The position numbers were made by a program, and so were the translations under genes. From assembly GCF_016495865.1 (NCBI RefSeq), contig NZ_CP054706.1, forward strand, positions 868,001 through 932,000: DNA of 64,000 nt, read 5' to 3'. Below are positions 12,958 to 21,913 of this stretch, piece by piece (position 1 is the stretch's first letter; each line of letters begins with the position of its first letter). This DNA is from Salicibibacter cibi (lineage in GTDB: Bacteria; Bacillota; Bacilli; Bacillales; Marinococcaceae). The notes under the pieces are model-generated. The model did not search any database. It saw only the letters and a list, made by a program, of their open reading frames with translations, and was not told the DNA's origin.

Positions 12958-13971
12958 ATGAATGACAATCCTCGAATATTAGCTATCGAAACAAGTTGTG
13001 ATGAAACAGCGGCATCGATTGTTGAGGGCGGAAAAAACATAATTTCTAACGTGGTCGCGTCGCAAATAGACATTCACAGGCGGTTCGGAGGTGTGGTTCC
13101 GGAAGTAGCGTCCCGGCATCACGTGGAAAATATGACGGCTGTCATTGAAGAGGCGCTTGTCTCTGCGGATATGGATTATAAAGACTTGGATGCGATAGCG
13201 GTCACTTCGGGGCCCGGACTGGTAGGGGCGTTGCTTGTGGGTGTGAATACGGCGAAAGCGCTCGCGTATGCTTGCAATCTACCGTTGTTGCCGATCCATC
13301 ATATTGCCGGTCACATTCATGCGGCTGAACTCGTTGCAGACATGGAATATCCGGCTCTAGCGCTAGCTGTTTCCGGCGGACATACGTCTCTTATTTATCT
13401 CCCGGAAGAGGGGAAATACGAAACGATTGGTGAAACGAGGGATGACGCTGTCGGGGAAGCCTATGATAAAGTGGCGCGAACCCTGAAACTTCCCTATCCC
13501 GGGGGTCCGGAAATCGATCGCCTCTCCGCTGAGGGGGAGGTCTCGATTGATTTTCCTCGGGCCTGGCTGGAAAACGGGTCATATGATTTCAGCTTTAGCG
13601 GATTAAAATCCGCGGTGTTGAATGCGGTGCATAATGCGGGGCAGCGGGGAGAAACGCTCGTCCCGGAAAACGTTGCCGCGAGCTTCCAGGCAAGCGTGGT
13701 CGATGTACTCGTGGAACGGGCGGTGCGAGCAGCCTCGGAATATAAGGTGAAGCAACTGATTGTTACAGGTGGTGTCGCTGCGAATCGCGCGCTTAGGGAA
13801 GCGATGATACGCTCTTTCCCGAGCGACAGCGATGTTGAGCTGATCATTCCTCCCCTTTCTTTATGCACGGATAATGCGGCGATGATCGGTGCTGCCGCAA
13901 ACATCACCTGGAAAAAAGGAGAACGGGCAGGGTATGATTTAAACGGAGATCCGGGGTTGGCGCTCGGATAG
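12958..13971 (+). CDS. tsaD: tRNA threonylcarbamoyladenosine synthase subunit TsaD
   Basis: 337 residues. ATG 12958 lies 10 nt after AAAAGGA; an in-frame ATG inside rimI is rejected because homologues start [18 protein letters not shown]. TsaD transfers the threonylcarbamoyl group to A37. The metal-binding HIAGH motif is at 115-119, with [13 protein letters not shown], the ASKHA phosphate loops ([10 protein letters not shown]), and the C-terminal [11 protein letters not shown] with the metal Asp. Last gene of the cluster. Confidence 0.96.
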   Translation: MNDNPRILAIETSCDETAASIVEGGKNIISNVVASQIDIHRRFGGVVPEVASRHHVENMTAVIEEALVSADMDYKDLDAIAVTSGPGLVGALLVGVNTAKALAYACNLPLLPIHHIAGHIHAAELVADMEYPALALAVSGGHTSLIYLPEEGKYETIGETRDDAVGEAYDKVARTLKLPYPGGPEIDRLSAEGEVSIDFPRAWLENGSYDFSFSGLKSAVLNAVHNAGQRGETLVPENVAASFQASVVDVLVERAVRAASEYKVKQLIVTGGVAANRALREAMIRSFPSDSDVELIIPPLSLCTDNAAMIGAAANITWKKGERAGYDLNGDPGLALG

Positions 13972-14090
13972 CACGAGATCCATATAACATTTTTCATGGA
14001 AAAATATCCCTTTTAAAGATGCCATAAAAAATTCATTGTATCTCCAATTAGAAAAATTGCCCAATCTGAGGCTCTATGAAACAACTGTAT

Positions 14091-14275
14091 GCCTTGATGT
14101 GCGGTTTATGGAGCCCGAAATGGCTAGGAAGTCCCTAATTCGATCGTTATGAAAGGCTTATGGCGACCTAAACCGTACCGGACCTTCCGTTTCAGTCGCC
14201 ATGAACGATTCAACGCACCTCAAACCGGCAAAAAACGTTGCTCCGGGGTACGATGAAGGGCCCACAATAGCACAC
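14091..14275 (+). repeat. 52-bp-period palindromic array D (four units)
   Basis: In the 580-bp gap behind tsaD, ATG of the unit core falls at 14097, 14149, 14201 and 14253, exactly 52 bp apart. Units 1 and 2 keep the pattern ATG-N8-ATGG (14097/14108 and 14149/14160) seen in the array at 45.4 kb. Unit 2 carries TTATGGCGACC and unit 3 GTCGCCATG, halves of the same palindrome. Units 3 and 4 have decayed right halves. No ORF with an RBS is present. Confidence 0.75.
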
Positions 14276-14300
14276 TCAAATGAATAAACATTGCCCGCAA

Positions 14301-14332
14301 AGGAGCCATGAATAGATCATGGCTCCTTTTTA
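14301..14332 (+). terminator. Terminator downstream of tsaD
   Basis: Stem AGGAGCCATGA / TCATGGCTCCT (14301-14311 with 14317-14327) followed by TTTTA. It faces + and is about 330 bp after tsaD, so it would end any transcript through array D. Confidence 0.8.
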
Positions 14333-14391
14333 TGGTACAGCCACGGAATTAGAAACTCGTGAGCGACTGTGGAAAAGAAAAATGTGTACGT

Positions 14392-14521
14392 AGTGGATAA
14401 GTGGACGCGCACCCCTCTTCTCCGACTTTTGAAGTGTTAACTGCGGATCCGTGGATAAATGCCTTTTTTTGTGGGTGGAACCGGCAAAAACCCGACGGTC
14501 CGCGTGTGAAGTTGTGAATAA
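14392..14521. other. Three DnaA-box-like 9-mers
   Basis: On the minus strand: TTATCCACT (14392-14400), TTATCCACG (14450-14458) and TTATTCACA (14513-14521, consensus match), spaced about 60 bp, just before the ydiF stop. They may be chance, or a minor DnaA titration site. Confidence 0.3.
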
Positions 14522-14554
14522 CTATGTGGAAATTGTGGAAAGCCCGATGCCTTG

Positions 14555-16489
14555 TCACTGGGATGCGTCTAATTGCAATGCTTCCCATTGCTCCATCAGT
14601 TGTTCCAATTCGGCTTCCTTTTCATGAATGTCTTCTTGTATACGGTTGGCGCGGGCATGGTCTTCATAGACATCCGGATGGAGCATGGACGATTGCAGCG
14701 TTTCCGTTTCTTCTTCCAGTTGGCTGATTCTATCTTCAATCGCTTCAATTTCCCGGCGTCGCTTCCGGGCGATTTTTTTATCTTCTTTTTCTTGCGCAAA
14801 CGACTGTTTATTTTTGTTTTCCACAGGTTTTTCCACGTAATTGTCCTGAAGTTGCGCCCGTTCTTCGGCTTCCGCTTTCTTTTCCAAGTAGTAATCATAG
14901 TTGCCAAGATATGTGTGTAGTTGATCATCTCCGGAGAATTCGACGGTTCGTGTGGACATCCGGTTCAGGAAATAGCGGTCGTGGGAAATAAATATCATCG
15001 TGCCGGGATAGTCGATAAGGGCAGTTTCCAACACTTCTTTGCTGTCTAGGTCCAGATGGTTCGTCGGCTCATCAAAGAGAAGCAAGTTTGCTTTTTGCAT
15101 CATTAGTTTTGCAAGCACGAGCCGTGCTTTTTCCCCGCCGCTGAGACTGTGGACAAGTTTGTACACATCTTCGCCGCTAAAAAGAAACCGGCCGAGCACT
15201 GTGCGTATGTCTTTTTCGACAACTTGGGGGTGCTCGTCCCATAATTCATCGAGGACGGTTTTATTCGTATTAAGTTGAGCTTGCTCCTGATCATAATAGC
15301 CAACGGTCACTTTGCTTCCGTAATGAATATCTCCTTCCGTGGGAGCAAGTCGCTTTCCGAGGATTTTAAGGAATGTTGTCTTTCCGGTTCCGTTCGGGCC
15401 GATGACGGCCACATTCTCTCCTCTTGTCACCGCAAAGTCGGTTGCGCGAAATAACGGATCGCTGCCAGGGTAAGCAAACGTAATCCCTGTTGCGGCCAGC
15501 ACGTCATTTCCGCTTGTTTGTTGTATTTCAAAAGACATTGTAGCGCTTTTGGCATCTGCGAGAGGGGCATCAACCCGCTCCATACTCTCTAATTTTTTCC
15601 GCTTGCTTTGTGCTCGTTTTGTTGTGGACGCGCGTGCGATATTTTTGGCGACGAATGTTTCCAGTTGTTCAATTTCCGCTTGTTGCTTGTCATACGCTTT
15701 TTGTTGCAGTTCGGCGCCCTTTGCTCTTTTTTCCAGAAACGCACTGTAATTTCCGTGGTACAAGGTCGCTTTCGTATGTGCCAGTTCGTATACTTTCGTG
15801 ATTACTTTATCCAAAAAATAACGGTCGTGGGAGACGATCAATACCGCTCCTTCATAGCTGTTCAAGTAATTTTCCAGCCATGTTAACGTTTCAATGTCCA
15901 AATGATTTGTCGGTTCATCCAAAATGAGCAAATCCGGTTTCGTGAGCAAAAGTTTTCCGAGCGCAAGTCGTGTTTTTTGACCGCCGCTTAAAGAAGAGAT
16001 CGGTAAATCATAGGAAAGCTGATCAAAATTCAGTCCCGACAAGATGCTTTGGATATCGGCTTCATAGTGGTAACCGCCGGACGATCGGAAGAATTCTTGT
16101 TTTTCATCGTATTCCTTTAATACGGCTTCGTAGGACGCAGGGTCGCCATAGATGGAGGATTCCGCCATTTTCGCTTCCAGTTCGCGCAACTCCATTTCAA
16201 CACCGCGGAGCGAGGAAAAGACCGTTAACATTTCCTCCCAAATGGTGCGCGTGGATTCAAGACCGGTATCTTGGGCAAGGAAACCCATTGTTTGTGATTT
16301 GGGCATCATAACTGAGCCGCTGTCATAAGGCGCTTGTCCTGTGATGATGTTGAGCAACGTCGTCTTTCCAGTTCCGTTGCGTCCGACGAGTGCGGCGCGG
16401 TCGCCGTTTTTGATTTCCATCTTAATATCCTGTAAAATCGTTTCAGCACCAAAAGATTTGGTCACACGATCGCATTGTAAAACAATCAT
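14555..16489 (-). CDS. ydiF: ABC-F family ATPase (YdiF-like)
   Basis: 644 residues from ATG 16489 (MIVLQCDRVTKSFG), matching the family start; GTG 16501 and ATG 16498 lie on top of the AAAGGG RBS. Two ABC cassettes without membrane domains: first Walker A GRNGTGKTT (about 35), signature LSGGQKTRLALGK and Walker B LLILDEPTNHLD; second Walker A GPNGTGKTT (about 360), LSGGEKARL and LLFDEPTNHLD. The linker contains the ABC-F arm KNIARASTTKRAQSK. The C-terminal 100 residues are a charged coiled coil. ABC-F proteins act on the ribosome E site, relieving stalling or giving antibiotic tolerance. The gene lies opposite its neighbours, as in B. subtilis. Confidence 0.93.
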   Translation of the reverse strand: MIVLQCDRVTKSFGAETILQDIKMEIKNGDRAALVGRNGTGKTTLLNIITGQAPYDSGSVMMPKSQTMGFLAQDTGLESTRTIWEEMLTVFSSLRGVEMELRELEAKMAESSIYGDPASYEAVLKEYDEKQEFFRSSGGYHYEADIQSILSGLNFDQLSYDLPISSLSGGQKTRLALGKLLLTKPDLLILDEPTNHLDIETLTWLENYLNSYEGAVLIVSHDRYFLDKVITKVYELAHTKATLYHGNYSAFLEKRAKGAELQQKAYDKQQAEIEQLETFVAKNIARASTTKRAQSKRKKLESMERVDAPLADAKSATMSFEIQQTSGNDVLAATGITFAYPGSDPLFRATDFAVTRGENVAVIGPNGTGKTTFLKILGKRLAPTEGDIHYGSKVTVGYYDQEQAQLNTNKTVLDELWDEHPQVVEKDIRTVLGRFLFSGEDVYKLVHSLSGGEKARLVLAKLMMQKANLLLFDEPTNHLDLDSKEVLETALIDYPGTMIFISHDRYFLNRMSTRTVEFSGDDQLHTYLGNYDYYLEKKAEAEERAQLQDNYVEKPVENKNKQSFAQEKEDKKIARKRRREIEAIEDRISQLEEETETLQSSMLHPDVYEDHARANRIQEDIHEKEAELEQLMEQWEALQLDASQ

Positions 16490-16555
16490 TCGTTTCATCA
16501 CCCTTTAAAATGTATATAAAAAATGGCCGGGCCAAGCGTTTCGCTAATTATGCTA

Positions 16556-16583
16556 CTGACAAGTGTAGCAAACATGTTATACT
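16556..16583 (+). promoter_or_regulatory. Promoter of rex
   Basis: CTGACA (16556-16561), 16-bp spacer, TATACT (16578-16583) in the divergent ydiF-rex gap. No obvious Rex operator palindrome was seen here. Confidence 0.55.
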
Positions 16584-16619
16584 TAAGAAACGATAAGCAG
16601 GTTGAATAGTGGAGGCTTT

Positions 16620-17252
16620 ATGGACGAACTGCAAAAAATTCCACAGGCAACAGCGAGACGTTTGCCACTTTACTATCGATACTTGGAACATTTCTACGCT
16701 TCGGGAAAAACAAAAGTATCTTCTACAGAATTAAGCCATGCAGTCAAAGTTGATTCAGCGACGATTCGGCGGGATTTTTCGTATTTTGGAGCGTTGGGTC
16801 GCAAAGGATATGGTTATGATGTCCAACGCTTGATTGCTTTTTTTCGAAAAACGTTGGATCAAGATGAGGCGACACCCGTCATTCTCATCGGTGTCGGAAA
16901 TCTTGGGAAAGCATTGCTTCATTATAACTTCGGGGAGAATAATAATACGCGAATCGTAAAAGCGTTTGATAATGACGAGACAGTCATTGGAAAAACCATC
17001 GGTGGTGTCCCCGTTATTCATATGGACGATTTAAAAAGAGAAGTCGATGAATCGATATGGGCCGCAATTGTTGCTGTCCCGTCGACTGCGGCGCAAGAGG
17101 TCGCGGATAAGGTCGCTGATACGCCCATCGAGGGGATCTTGAATTTCACCCCCTCCCGTATGACGGTGCCTTCGCATATTCGGGTGCATCACATTGATTT
17201 GTCGGTCGAATTGCAATCGCTCATCTATTTTTTGAAACATTATCCGCTATAA
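16620..17252 (+). CDS. rex: Redox-sensing transcriptional repressor Rex
   Basis: 210 residues. ATG 16620 follows GTGGAGG by 4 nt; a TTG at 16602 has no RBS. Winged-helix DNA-binding domain (about 1-75: [41 protein letters not shown]) is followed by a Rossmann domain ([18 protein letters not shown], about 86-103) that binds NADH/NAD+, and the C-terminal swap helix [13 protein letters not shown]. Rex represses fermentation and anaerobic respiration genes until NADH rises. It is adjacent to the tat genes, as in B. subtilis. Confidence 0.96.
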   Translation: MDELQKIPQATARRLPLYYRYLEHFYASGKTKVSSTELSHAVKVDSATIRRDFSYFGALGRKGYGYDVQRLIAFFRKTLDQDEATPVILIGVGNLGKALLHYNFGENNNTRIVKAFDNDETVIGKTIGGVPVIHMDDLKREVDESIWAAIVAVPSTAAQEVADKVADTPIEGILNFTPSRMTVPSHIRVHHIDLSVELQSLIYFLKHYPL

Positions 17253-17269
17253 AAAAGGAGGAATATCCC

Positions 17270-17458
17270 ATGGGAGGTATGGGTGGTCCGAGCATTATTT
17301 TAATCATTATTGTCGCTTTGTTGATCTTCGGTCCGGGTAAACTGCCGGAAATGGGCAAAGTGGCCGGAAATACATTACGTGAATTTAAAAATGCTACGAA
17401 AGGACTCACGAATGATTCCGAAGAACAGAAGAAAGAGGACAAGCAAAATCATAGATAG
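17270..17458 (+). CDS. tatA: Sec-independent protein translocase TatA (TatAy type)
   Basis: 62 residues. One N-terminal membrane helix (PSIILIIIVALLI) is followed by the FGPGKLPE hinge and an amphipathic helix (MGKVAGNTLREFKNATKG), then a charged tail. It forms the size-adjusting pore of the twin-arginine export system. RBS AAAGGAGG, 17 nt after rex and 12 nt before tatC, so probably one operon. Confidence 0.95.
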   Translation: MGGMGGPSIILIIIVALLIFGPGKLPEMGKVAGNTLREFKNATKGLTNDSEEQKKEDKQNHR

Positions 17459-17470
17459 GATGGGTGTTCG

Positions 17471-18232
17471 ATGAAACAACGGGAGATGCCGTTCCGTGCC
17501 CATTTTGAAGAGTTACGGAAACGATTGATCATTGTCGCGATATTTCTTGTCGTGGGGTTACTTGTCGGTTTTTTCATTGCGCCCCCTGTGATTGCTTATT
17601 TGCAAAGCATCCCGGAAGCACAGGATTTCCCGATGAACGCGTTTCAGTTAACGGATCCTTTGCGCGTATACGTTAATTTTGCGTTTTTTATCGCGATTAT
17701 CATCATTTTGCCGGTGATTTTCTATCAACTTTGGGCGTTTATCGCTCCGGGCTTGGCGGAAAAAGAACGGAAGGTAACCCTTTCTTACATTCCGATCGCG
17801 ATGGTTCTTTTTCTGGGCGGGCTCGCTTTTTCGTATTATGTGCTTTTGCCGTATTTCATGGAATTTCTGGGGAACATTGCCGAGCGGCTCAATATTACGG
17901 AGCAGTACGGAATTAATGAATACTTTTCTTTCCTGTTTCGTATGACGGTACCGTTTGGGTTTCTTTTTCAACTGCCGGTTGTGGTTCTGTTTTTGACCCG
18001 ATTGGGTTTGATTACGCCAAACTTTTTACAGCGGATTCGCAAATATGCTTATTTTGTGTTGCTTGTCATTGCAGGCTTTATCACCCCTCCTGATTTGGGT
18101 TCCCATCTCATCGTAACCGTACCGCTTTTCTTGTTGTATGAACTGAGTGTCGTGATTGCCCGGTACGCCTTCAGGAAGCGAATGAAAGAAGAGGCTGACC
18201 GGCAAAAAGAAATGGCAACGAATAATCAATAG
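17471..18232 (+). CDS. tatC: Sec-independent protein translocase TatC
   Basis: 253 residues, six predicted membrane helices. The N-terminal cytoplasmic motif PFRAHFEELRKRLI and the loop with QLWAFIAPGLAEKERK are the TatC regions that recognise the twin-arginine signal; the conserved SPPD-like ITPPD is near residue 205. It pairs with the upstream TatA to make a minimal TatAyCy-type translocase. No Tat substrate gene lies next to it in this window. Confidence 0.96.
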   Translation: MKQREMPFRAHFEELRKRLIIVAIFLVVGLLVGFFIAPPVIAYLQSIPEAQDFPMNAFQLTDPLRVYVNFAFFIAIIIILPVIFYQLWAFIAPGLAEKERKVTLSYIPIAMVLFLGGLAFSYYVLLPYFMEFLGNIAERLNITEQYGINEYFSFLFRMTVPFGFLFQLPVVVLFLTRLGLITPNFLQRIRKYAYFVLLVIAGFITPPDLGSHLIVTVPLFLLYELSVVIARYAFRKRMKEEADRQKEMATNNQ

Positions 18233-18291
18233 ATATAAAACTTCCATCTGAGAATCGACTTTCAGTCGTTTAAAAAGCAATAAAATGCTAA

Positions 18292-18317
18292 AGGCGCATG
18301 GGGTACCCCATGCGCCT
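18292..18317. terminator. Strong palindrome between tatC and a convergent MFS gene
   Basis: AGGCGCATGGGG-TA-CCCCATGCGCCT is a perfect 12-bp inverted repeat. No long T tract on either side (TAGAAATGTTAATTTTT on +), but its convergent position fits a bidirectional terminator. Confidence 0.65.
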
Positions 18318-18350
18318 AGAAATGTTAATTTTTACAGGCGGCCCCCTAAA

Positions 18351-19823
18351 TTAATTGGTCGGTGCCTCGTTTTGTACATTCGCAGTCATGGCTTTTTCCT
18401 GTTTCGGCGAACGGAGGAATAATGAGAGCAGGAAAGCGATAAATGCAAGGATGGTACTCCCCATAAATGCCCATTCAAAGCCTTCAACTTGAGCCAATTG
18501 CGGGATCAAGCTTTCAGCGACAGAAGCCTCGGGTCGATACTGCTCGGCACCCACACTGACGAGTGTAACGAGAATGGCTGTACCAATGGATGCGGAGATT
18601 TGTTGCATCGTGTTCGCCATCGCTGACCCGTGAGCATACCATTTGACGGGCAGCTGGTTCAAAGCTGAGGTCATCACAGGCATAAGCGCAAAAGAAAGCC
18701 CGAACATCCGAATCGCATACACGATTGTTAAAAAGGTGAAGGACGTTTCTAATGATAAATTTGTAAATAGGAAAGTTGTTACGGTTACAATAGAAAGCCC
18801 AATGATGGCAAGCCACTTTGCTCCGAACTTATCAAACAGGCGTCCGGTTATCGGTGACATAATGCCGATCACAATCGCTCCGGGAAGGAGCATCAAGCCT
18901 GATTCAAGAGGAGAAAAGCCGAGCACATTTTGCATATACAAAGGAAGCAGCGTTTCCGCCCCGATTAATGAAATAAGCACTGCCATTGTAATCGTAATCG
19001 CGAGTGCGAAGATATGAAATTTAAATACGCGGAATTCAAGTATCGGTGCACGTAAGCGAAATTGCCTCAAAATGAACAAACCAATAATGACAGCACCGCC
19101 CACAATGCAAAGAAGTACACTGGGACTGCTCCAACCGCTTTCAGATGCCGTACTGAACCCATAAAGGAACGCCCCGAATCCGAATGAAGAGAGAATGATA
19201 GATGGGACGTCGAGCTTCGGTTTGCCCAGTTCAGTGACATTTTTTAAAAATACGGCAGCCATCGAAATCGTAATCAAGACGATGGGTAAAACGGTAATAA
19301 ATAGCGCACGCCATTGAAAATGTTCTAAGAGCCAACCGGAAAGCGTTGGCCCAATCGCCGGCCCAAAGGAAATCACAATGCCCATAAGCCCCATTGCGGT
19401 TCCTCTTCGTTCGACAGGGATGATGGCAAGCAGCACGGTCATTAACAACGGGAGCATAATACCTGAGCCGGAAGCCTGAACAATCCTGCCTAACAAAAGA
19501 ATAGAGAAAGCGGGCGAGATTGCAGCAATGAAAGTACCTGTGCCAAACAGCGTAATCGCAGTTAGGAATAACGCTCGTGTGGAGAACCGTTCGATTAAAT
19601 AAGCTGATATAGGAATCATAATCCCATTCGTCATCAGAAAGGCCGTCGTTAACCACTGCACACTGCTTTGTGTGATGTCAAAAGAGGCCTGAATGGTCGG
19701 TAACGCGGTTGCCAGCAATGTTTCGTTAATGATGCCCATGAACGCGCCAGTCAAAAGAGAGGCAATCATGGCTACTTTTTGACCTGTGGATAAATCCCAG
19801 GACGAGCTAGTGGAAGAACTCAT
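18351..19823 (-). CDS. MFS drug transporter, DHA2 (14-TM) family
   Basis: 490 residues with about 14 hydrophobic segments. DHA2 features are visible: ETLLATALPTIQASFDI in TM1, WLTTAFLMTNGIMIPISAYL, the loop motif RFSTRALFL, and the antiporter motif GIVISFGPAIGPTLSGWL in TM5. It probably exports drugs or other toxic compounds by proton exchange; the substrate is unknown. Not part of the B. subtilis ydi block, so probably an insertion between tatC and ydiK. No regulator gene lies beside it. Confidence 0.88.
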   Translation of the reverse strand: MSSSTSSSWDLSTGQKVAMIASLLTGAFMGIINETLLATALPTIQASFDITQSSVQWLTTAFLMTNGIMIPISAYLIERFSTRALFLTAITLFGTGTFIAAISPAFSILLLGRIVQASGSGIMLPLLMTVLLAIIPVERRGTAMGLMGIVISFGPAIGPTLSGWLLEHFQWRALFITVLPIVLITISMAAVFLKNVTELGKPKLDVPSIILSSFGFGAFLYGFSTASESGWSSPSVLLCIVGGAVIIGLFILRQFRLRAPILEFRVFKFHIFALAITITMAVLISLIGAETLLPLYMQNVLGFSPLESGLMLLPGAIVIGIMSPITGRLFDKFGAKWLAIIGLSIVTVTTFLFTNLSLETSFTFLTIVYAIRMFGLSFALMPVMTSALNQLPVKWYAHGSAMANTMQQISASIGTAILVTLVSVGAEQYRPEASVAESLIPQLAQVEGFEWAFMGSTILAFIAFLLSLFLRSPKQEKAMTANVQNEAPTN

Positions 19824-20053
19824 TTGATCGTCTCCTCTCTTTTCGTAAATTACATCTAATGAGGCAACTTTGCTATCTTACACATAGAACAATTCCTTTT
19901 CAACAAAAATGCCTTTTATGTTGAAAACATTTATATATCATCTAGACGAAGAAACTTTGTTCACCGTTTCGCAAACGTTCAAAGCGTTATCAGATCACTT
20001 GTAATATTTATTTGGACTGCAAATCGTTTCTTCAAAGGGTGATGCAAGATTTA

Positions 20054-20077
20054 GCATCTGAAATATGTTTCAGATGC
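20054..20077. other. Perfect hairpin in the 420-bp gap between two membrane-protein genes
   Basis: GCATCTGAAA-TATG-TTTCAGATGC, 10 bp with no mismatch and no T tract. The gap (19824-20245) carries no supported gene. The repeat lies 170 bp before the DUF418 gene and could be an operator or an mRNA structure. Confidence 0.45.
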
Positions 20078-20245
20078 ATGTCAATCTCATGGGAAAGTCT
20101 AAATAGGAAGTCAAAAAAAGACGCAATGGATATACGGATCATCCATGCGCTGATAAGATAGTCAGAGCTAACAAGGAATAGAAGAACCATTGTCAAGATG
20201 CCTACGGCACTCCCAAGCAAAAGATATTTTAGAGGTAGTCATAAA

Positions 20246-21442
20246 ATGATGAATAAGATTCATGCAAAGGAAATGGAAGGCAACCACTCTCTAGCTCGTG
20301 GTTCTGTTTCGAATAATGAGCGTTCGCTTGCCCCGGATTTAGCTCGTGGTTTCATGCTGTTAATGATAGCCCTTGCCCACGCCCCATTGTGGCTCGATGT
20401 CACTGAAACAAATTTGTTAGGTCGCCCGGAAGGCGGGGGTGCCCTCAGTGAAGTCATTAACTTCGTTAGTGCTTTATTTGTAGATAATAGAGCAGTCCCT
20501 ATGTTTGCGGCGTTGTTTGGTTACGGGATGGCTAAGATGGTTACACGACAGCTCTCTGCTGGTACGTTAGAGACAGAATCCAGGCGATTATTATGGCGGA
20601 GATCGCTATTCCTCCTATTGTTTGGCTTTATTCATCTTGTATTCATCGGCGGAATAGACATTTTGGCGTTCTATGGATTCTCTGGGCTGCTCATCGGCTG
20701 GATGTTATTTCGTCGAGATAGAATCCTTATAAAAGCCATCCTGCTTGTCCTCTTGTTTTCGCTCATCCTCATTCCTGTCGTGTGGATTGGAGTCGCGTAC
20801 GGGTATGGGATGGACATAGATAGAACTAACCCGGATGCATATTTAGAGGCTATGCTCGCTAACCTAATCAGATTTCCGTTCAGGATCATGGCACATCTTT
20901 TTATGCACCCGATACTTCTTCCTATCCTTGTTGGAATATGGGCTGCACGCAAGAATTTGTTAAACGGCACCTATCATCGCCAACTTCTGATACGCATCGC
21001 GATCATTGGGATTTCATTCTCGGTGATGGGTGCCCTTCCGCTCGCCATGATCGGTACGCAATGGTGGGAGCCGCAGCCAATGATGGTTGGATTGTCCACA
21101 GCCCTTCAAATGTTAAGCGGACTTGCTGGTGGCTTTGGATATCTGGCAGTGTTCGGGCTTATCAGTCCAATTGCCAGTCGAACGGGTCGCTTCACCCGTT
21201 CATTGGTTGCTTTGGGGAAACGATCGCTTACCTTTTATGTATTCAATGAAACCATGTTGGTTATCATCATGTCACCGGTGGTATTCGGTATGGGGCAGGT
21301 ATTAAATAGCCCCGGAGCATTTGTGGTGGCTGTGGTGGTGTGGATGATAAGTCTTATTTTGGCTGCAGTTTTAGAGTGCAAGGGAATGCGCGGCCCCGTA
21401 GATGCTTTGCTGCGCCGATTGATCTATCGAACCAGTTCATAG
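20246..21442 (+). CDS. DUF418 domain membrane protein (YeiB-like)
   Basis: 398 residues. ATG 20246 lies 9 nt after AGAGGTAG; an in-frame ATG at 20198 has no RBS. The N-terminus has the family signature APDLARGFMLLMIALAH (about 30-46). About ten hydrophobic helices follow, and the C-terminal DUF418 region includes LVALGKRSLTFYVFNETMLVII. The fold relates to acyltransferase-3 type membrane enzymes; no substrate is known. Like the MFS gene before it, it interrupts the conserved ydi order. Confidence 0.85.
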   Translation: MMNKIHAKEMEGNHSLARGSVSNNERSLAPDLARGFMLLMIALAHAPLWLDVTETNLLGRPEGGGALSEVINFVSALFVDNRAVPMFAALFGYGMAKMVTRQLSAGTLETESRRLLWRRSLFLLLFGFIHLVFIGGIDILAFYGFSGLLIGWMLFRRDRILIKAILLVLLFSLILIPVVWIGVAYGYGMDIDRTNPDAYLEAMLANLIRFPFRIMAHLFMHPILLPILVGIWAARKNLLNGTYHRQLLIRIAIIGISFSVMGALPLAMIGTQWWEPQPMMVGLSTALQMLSGLAGGFGYLAVFGLISPIASRTGRFTRSLVALGKRSLTFYVFNETMLVIIMSPVVFGMGQVLNSPGAFVVAVVVWMISLILAAVLECKGMRGPVDALLRRLIYRTSS

Positions 21443-21512
21443 AGAAAATGGCTTGGTACAAAGCAATCCCTTTCGATGAGGGGGGGTTCTTGTGTGGGGA
21501 TATTTTCCAAAT

Positions 21513-21669
21513 AAGGTGCGATAAAGGGGATATCGCACCTTCAATAGGAATAATTTCTCGAAGTGATGCTATGTTGGTTTCCTATTATTTTAAAAATAAA
21601 AATATTTTGTTATTTAGATAGGTAGGTACTTAAGAAAGGGCACATAGCCTGTACGGTATATGCCCTTCT
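21513..21669. other. Two hairpins between the DUF418 gene and ydiK
   Basis: AAGGTGCGATA / TATCGCACCTT (21513-21523 with 21531-21541) is a perfect 11-bp stem without T tract. A second stem, AAGGGCAxATA / TATATGCCCTT (21636-21646 with 21658-21667), lies closer to the convergent ydiK stop. Together they probably separate the two convergent transcripts. Confidence 0.5.
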
Positions 21670-21712
21670 CAGGGGTGGGTGCACATGGATATGCGGTACT
21701 TTAGTGCCGATG

Positions 21713-21913
21713 TCACTTATCGGTAGGGCTTTTGCCTGTTTTTTTTATAAAGTGCCAAGCAATGAGGTAATCCAGGGCGGCTAACCCGAGAAAGAAAATC
21801 GGGAGGAAGCCCCACCCTTCCAGTTGCACCTGAAAGATCGCGAAAAGGACAAATAACGTTCCGATGGCAACATAAACAAAACTTAAAAAGCCTGGTGTCC
21901 GTATCACATCCAT
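21713..21913 (-). CDS. ydiK: YdiK-like small membrane protein (DUF4305)
   Basis: 66 residues with two hydrophobic helices (FLSFVYVAIGTLFVLFAIF and FLPIFFLGLAALDYLIAWHF) and a short basic tail. Its start overlaps the stop of the upstream ydiL by 10 bp, and the ydiL-ydiK pair next to groES is conserved in B. subtilis. Assignment rests on position and topology. Function unknown. Confidence 0.75.
   Translation of the reverse strand: MDVIRTPGFLSFVYVAIGTLFVLFAIFQVQLEGWGFLPIFFLGLAALDYLIAWHFIKKTGKSPTDK

Noticed and set aside
20032..20220. Minus-strand 62-codon hydrophobic frame upstream of the DUF418 gene
   Set aside because: TTG start without RBS, and it overlaps the leader of the + strand gene.
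21340..21621. 93-codon frame at the end of the DUF418 gene
   Set aside because: Begins inside the DUF418 gene in another frame, crosses a perfect hairpin and has no RBS.
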